The notes under the pieces were generated by a model. That model did not search any database and was not told the origin of the DNA. It saw only the letters and a program-made list of their open reading frames with translations. A stretch of 64,000 nucleotides of DNA from Bryobacteraceae bacterium (lineage in GTDB: Bacteria; Acidobacteriota; Terriglobia; Bryobacterales; Bryobacteraceae): positions 62,001 through 126,000 of the forward strand of contig JASHNT010000002.1 in the NCBI GenBank assembly GCA_030041495.1. Direction: 5' to 3'. The translations under genes were made by a program, and so were the position numbers. Of this stretch, positions 60,685 through 64,000 are shown piece after piece. Every line of letters begins with the position of its first letter. Positions within the stretch are counted from its first letter, which is position 1.

Positions 60685-60798
60685 CCTGCCGTAGACGGGA
60701 CGCTAAGGTGCGAATCACGCCGCTCGCTGTCAAACGTCGCGTGGAGGATTCAGTAGTACAATTTTGCAGGTAGCGATCGCTATGGAGGACCTTCCAAC

Positions 60799-62988
60799 AT
60801 GAGGCCGAGAAATGTTCAAAGGAGATGGAGACCCGCACTTTCTGCAGCTTTGTGTGCAGCGCTCGCAATCCTGATCACGGTTGAACCGCGCGGAAAACTG
60901 CATGCCCAGGCGCCGGTCGGTCAAGGGCGGGGCGGGACTCCACCAGCCGATGCGCTGTTCACATCAGCGCAAGCGGTCGCGGGGAGGGCAGCATACCAGC
61001 GAAACTGCGCCGACTGCCACGGCCCGAATGTCGATGATGGCGCCTCCGCTCCTCCGCTACGTGGCGCGGCTTTTCTCGGGAAATACGCCGGGAAACCTGC
61101 GGCGGACTTATTTGCGTATGTGAGTACGAAGATGCCCCCGGGCAGTCCTGGAAGTTTGGCCGGGACTGAGTACGCGCAAATCATCGCCTACGTGCTACAG
61201 CAGAACAATTTCGCCACCGGCCGGAAAGAGTTCGCATCGGACGCGGCAGCGCTCGCTTCCGTGACGATTCCCGCTCCGCCGGGTGGACGCGGCGGCGGCG
61301 GAGGCGCAGGTTTGGGCGGCGGCGTATCGGCCAGCGTGAAGCTGCCTCCCGCGCCGAAGAAGGCGAACCCGCTGGACAAAATCACTCCGGTCACCGATGC
61401 GATGCTCGAAAACCCGCCCGCAGGCGAGTGGCTTACCTGGCGCCGCAGCCTCGATGATCAGGGGTTCAGTCCACTGAAGCAGATCACGAAAGCGAACGTC
61501 AACAATCTGCGCGTGGCGTGGACCTGGACGCTCTCGCCCGGCGCGAATGAAGCAACTCCTTTGGTTCATGACGGCGTGATGTTCCTGCACAGCCCGGGCG
61601 ACAAACTGGAAGCGCTGGATGCCGCTACCGGGGACTTGCTGTGGCAGTACGCACGGCTCCTGCCCCCGGGCGTCAACGCCGGCAACAAGCGCGCCATCGC
61701 GATTTACGGCAACAAGGTCTACATGGCGACTTCCGACGTGCACGCGGTAGCGCTGGAGGTGAAGACCGGCAGGGTGGTCTGGGACCAGCCGCTGGTCGAA
61801 GAACGGGGCTTCAACGTCTCAGGCGGTCCATTGGTCGCCAAGGGCAAAGTGATGATCGGAACCAGTGGCCGGGTCGGCGGCAAGAACTACATCGTCGCGC
61901 TCGACGCGGAAAGCGGAGCCTTCGCGTGGCGATTCAATACCATCGCTCAGCCCGGCGAACCCGGCGGCGATACTTGGAACGATCATAAGGCCGAGGAGCG
62001 CAACGGTGGCTCCGTGTGGACTGCGGGAAGCTACGACTCCGCGCTCAACCTGGCGTTCTTCGGAGTTGCGCAGACTTATGACACGGCGCTGCTGGTGAAA
62101 CCCGTCCGGCCCGGCGCCAAAACCGACGGCCTCTACACGGACTGCACACTGGCCATCAATCCTGACACAGGGAAGCTCGTTTGGTATTACCAGCATTTAC
62201 CGAACGATCAGTGGGACCTCGACTGGGTGTTCGAACGCCAGATCGTGCGAATGCCCGTGAATGGCGTGGTTCGTCCGGTCATTATGACTTCGGGCAAGCA
62301 GGCGACCTATGACGTCCTCGACGCGGAGACCGGCAAGTACATTTTCTCGAAGGACCTCGGCCTGCAAAACATCGTTACCTCGATCGATCCCGTGACGGGC
62401 AAGAAGAACATCAATCCGCAGACGATGCCGGGCGACGGGCTAACGAAAATGGTCTGCCCCCATGTGGACGGCGCCAAGAGCTGGATTCCGAGCTCGTTCA
62501 ATCCCAATACGAAGATTCTGTACATACCGCTGGTCGAGGCATGTATGGATCTGACGCCGGTGACCGACGGCGGCCGAGGACTGTTATCCGCGGGTGGCCG
62601 TCCAAGCTTGCGGCCCCGTCCGGAATCGGATGGCAAGTATGGCCGGGTTGAAGCGGTCAACATGCTCACCCGTGAAGTGGTGTGGACGGAACGCCACCGC
62701 GCTCCGGTGTCGAGCGGTACGCTGGATACCGCCGGCGGAGTGATCTTCAACGGCTCGATCGACCGGTTCTTCCGCGCATACGACGATCAGACCGGCAAAC
62801 TGTTGTGGGAAACGCGCCTGACCGATGTGCCGAGCAACGCCCCGATCTCGTACACCGTGAACGGCAAGCAGTACATCGCGATCGGAGTCGGCAATGGCGG
62901 CGCGCAGGCGACCGGATTCGCGGCCCTGGTGCCCGAGATCCAAAACGTCGACAGGGCTCCGGCCGTGTGGGTCTTCCAACTTCCCTGA
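60799..62988 (+). CDS. Exported cytochrome c-PQQ beta-propeller fusion
   Basis: A 729-residue protein. A signal ends LHAQ; an N-terminal mono-haem domain has C70ADCH74 and the axial-Met region STKMPPGSPGSL. A Gly/Pro linker (about 157-190) leads to an eight-bladed PQQ-type propeller with W-docking repeats, e.g. LEALDAATGDLLWQYARLLP and LAINPDTGKLVWYYQHLPND. The active-site region reads QWDLDWVF (D473, D475). The vicinal Cys pair, the metal-binding Glu and the GTGN Asn of methanol dehydrogenases are not seen, so metal and PQQ use need testing. TGGAGG precedes the ATG. Confidence 0.88.
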   Translation: MRPRNVQRRWRPALSAALCAALAILITVEPRGKLHAQAPVGQGRGGTPPADALFTSAQAVAGRAAYQRNCADCHGPNVDDGASAPPLRGAAFLGKYAGKPAADLFAYVSTKMPPGSPGSLAGTEYAQIIAYVLQQNNFATGRKEFASDAAALASVTIPAPPGGRGGGGGAGLGGGVSASVKLPPAPKKANPLDKITPVTDAMLENPPAGEWLTWRRSLDDQGFSPLKQITKANVNNLRVAWTWTLSPGANEATPLVHDGVMFLHSPGDKLEALDAATGDLLWQYARLLPPGVNAGNKRAIAIYGNKVYMATSDVHAVALEVKTGRVVWDQPLVEERGFNVSGGPLVAKGKVMIGTSGRVGGKNYIVALDAESGAFAWRFNTIAQPGEPGGDTWNDHKAEERNGGSVWTAGSYDSALNLAFFGVAQTYDTALLVKPVRPGAKTDGLYTDCTLAINPDTGKLVWYYQHLPNDQWDLDWVFERQIVRMPVNGVVRPVIMTSGKQATYDVLDAETGKYIFSKDLGLQNIVTSIDPVTGKKNINPQTMPGDGLTKMVCPHVDGAKSWIPSSFNPNTKILYIPLVEACMDLTPVTDGGRGLLSAGGRPSLRPRPESDGKYGRVEAVNMLTREVVWTERHRAPVSSGTLDTAGGVIFNGSIDRFFRAYDDQTGKLLWETRLTDVPSNAPISYTVNGKQYIAIGVGNGGAQATGFAALVPEIQNVDRAPAVWVFQLP

Positions 62989-63144
62989 GGCAAAGACCCC
63001 GCGGAAGGTGAGGCGGCAGACTGGCGACAGCCGGAAGAACGGAGCCGTTCTTCTTCGAGGTTGTGTAACTACGGTTCCAAGATTGTGGAAGGTTGGCATC
63101 CTTCTCTCGGCCACGCCACAGGGAAGTCTTTAGAGCCGAAATTG

Positions 63145-63238
63145 ATCGCCAATCACGAAAGCTTGCGCACCCACGAAGCTCTACGACCGGCGGCAGGATG
63201 AGATTTCGCTCGATGAAGTGGAGCGCATTGCAATCTAG
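63145..63238 (+). pseudogene. Tyrosine recombinase (integrase) C-terminal remnant
   Basis: One frame gives IANHES; after a one-base shift the next gives TKLYDRRQDEISLDEVERIA and a stop at 63236-63238. The string TKLYDRR..DEISLDEVERI is the typical end of XerC/D-like phage integrases, with Tyr at 63182-63184 as the catalytic nucleophile. Nothing upstream in the window matches the rest of an integrase, so only the tail survives. Confidence 0.7.
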
Positions 63239-63239
63239 A

Positions 63240-63383
63240 TCATGCTGCGTCTAAGGCTTTGATTGTTCCGGCGAGCCGTTCGAACCTAAACCGGCGAGCC
63301 TTCCGGCGCAGGCTCTCGGTAGTCGGAACTTTCAATCGCGGTGGCTGAGATTGCCAGGCGGTCTGAATGTCGCTTAGTTCCAT
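63240..63383 (-). CDS. Truncated small protein downstream of the sigma factor
   Basis: A 47-residue product MELSDIQTAWQSQPPRLKVP ending in ERLAGTIKALDAA. The start resembles acidobacterial proteins encoded after ECF sigma factors, in which MELxxLKxxWxSQ is followed by membrane helices; here the frame stops before any helix. GAAGGAG precedes ATG 63383, which lies inside the sigma-factor frame. It is probably a truncated anti-sigma-like gene, cut near the integrase remnant. Confidence 0.45.
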   Translation of the reverse strand: MELSDIQTAWQSQPPRLKVPTTESLRRKARRFRFERLAGTIKALDAA

Positions 63384-63878
63384 ACGATGATTCTCCTTCG
63401 TGATACTGGCGTGTGAGGACGGCTTTAACACGGTGGACTTTTGCTGCCACGTTGGCAGCAGAAAGCCCAGTAACTTCGCCGATCTCAGACGCGTTTTGTC
63501 TTTCTAAGTAAAGCAGCATGACTTGCCGGTCGAGTGGTTGGAGCCGGTGAACCAGCCCCATGAGCCGCCAAGGGCCAAGAGACGATCCGCATCGTACCAG
63601 ATCGGCAACGGCCCGGCATCTTCAAGCGTCACCCAATCGTGGCGGACCGCACGGCGCACATGAGACGCCGCTGTGTTATGGGCCACTCGGTACACCCAAG
63701 TCTTAAGCGAGCAGCGATGGTCGAAAGTTTGCAAACTCCGCCAAACGGCGACGTGGAGTTCTTGAAGCAAATCCTGCCGCAAAGAAGAGTCGGATTCATA
63801 GGCCGCAGCAATGCGCTCCATGGCCGGGCCAAAATCGATGGCGCATTGAGAGTACAGGTCCGAGGGCTTTGATGCCAT
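63286..63878 (-). pseudogene. ECF-type RNA polymerase sigma factor, frameshifted
   Basis: Region 2 is in one frame (IAAAYESDSSLRQDLLQELH, AVWRSLQTFDHRCSLKTWVY with RVAHNTAASHVRR). Region 4 is in another (RLQPLDRQVMLLYLERQNAS, EIGEVTGLSAANVAAKVHRV). The join is at about 63562-63572, where CTTGGCGGCTCATGGGG would need one base change to read RLMGLVHRL. Either the gene is inactive or the assembly has an error. ATG 63878 starts it. The remaining 63879-64000 holds nothing I can support. Confidence 0.85.
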
Positions 63879-64000
63879 TCATATAGATAGTCGGCGGGCC
63901 GCGCCGCTTCTGACAAAAGAAAGGCCCTTACGTTCCTTCTAAGGGGTATGCCCTAGCTCTCTCTAGCGTCCGGCGCCAGGAATTAGCTGAGCCGCGCCCG

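Overview
The window looks like a chromosomal segment of an Acidobacteriota bacterium of the Solibacter/Bryobacter type. DNA is GC-rich. It carries protein families strongly associated with that lineage: a TIGR03437-type C-terminal domain on a large BACON/Ig-repeat protein (22.9-26.3 kb), a TIGR03435-family protein (28.8-29.9 kb), an ankyrin / DUF1592 / DUF1552 operon (34-39.7 kb), and many Tat- or Sec-exported amidohydrolases, PQQ enzymes and mono-haem cytochromes. This is inference from gene content; no 16S gene is present.

Layout. 0-9 kb is housekeeping: the end of aspS, then on the minus strand ffh-rpsP-khpA-rimM-trmD-rplS-rnhB. Between these lie membrane proteins and an unusual small exported protein with three perfect 18-residue repeats, next to a multi-pass membrane protein. 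9.1-11.8 kb is a small defence/addiction island: DUF2971, vapBC, hicBA, and two hicB-like copies, one broken. 11.9-22.8 kb holds FmdB, a Tat-exported hydrolase, a GH127 arabinofuranosidase, a glycosyltransferase, an ABC-F ATPase, a frameshifted IclR regulator and accD. 22.9-33.4 kb holds the BACON protein, a PQQ dehydrogenase with a lanthanide-type Asp pair, the TIGR03435 protein with a 42-bp hairpin repeat array behind it, a frameshifted FkbM methyltransferase, a 3' tRNA fragment and a decayed gene. 34-44 kb holds ankyrin-DUF1592-DUF1552, a cytochrome c, and a hydrolase-amidohydrolase-luciferase-like operon.

The centrepiece is 44.3-58.4 kb: a complete quinohemoprotein amine dehydrogenase (QHNDH) locus. 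On the minus strand qhpA (di-haem alpha), qhpD (radical SAM/SPASM maturase), qhpC (cross-linked gamma peptide) and qhpB (beta-propeller) are followed with minimal spacing by a Tat-type amidohydrolase, an APC permease and a class III aminotransferase. Divergently run qhpF (ABC transporter) and qhpE (subtilisin-like protease). Convergent to them are qhpG (flavin monooxygenase) and, directly upstream of qhpG, a Tat-type amidase. All eight residues of the four known gamma-subunit cross-links are present at the expected spacing. I infer that the locus liberates primary amines from amides or N-acyl amines outside the cytoplasm, oxidises them in the periplasm, and takes up or transaminates products inside.

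58.5-64 kb ends with a CxxCH alpha-toroid protein, a second PQQ/cytochrome c fusion, an integrase remnant and a frameshifted ECF sigma factor. Several accessory genes carry frameshifts while housekeeping genes are intact. This fits genuine decay, but single-base assembly errors cannot be excluded for iclR, fkbM and the sigma factor.
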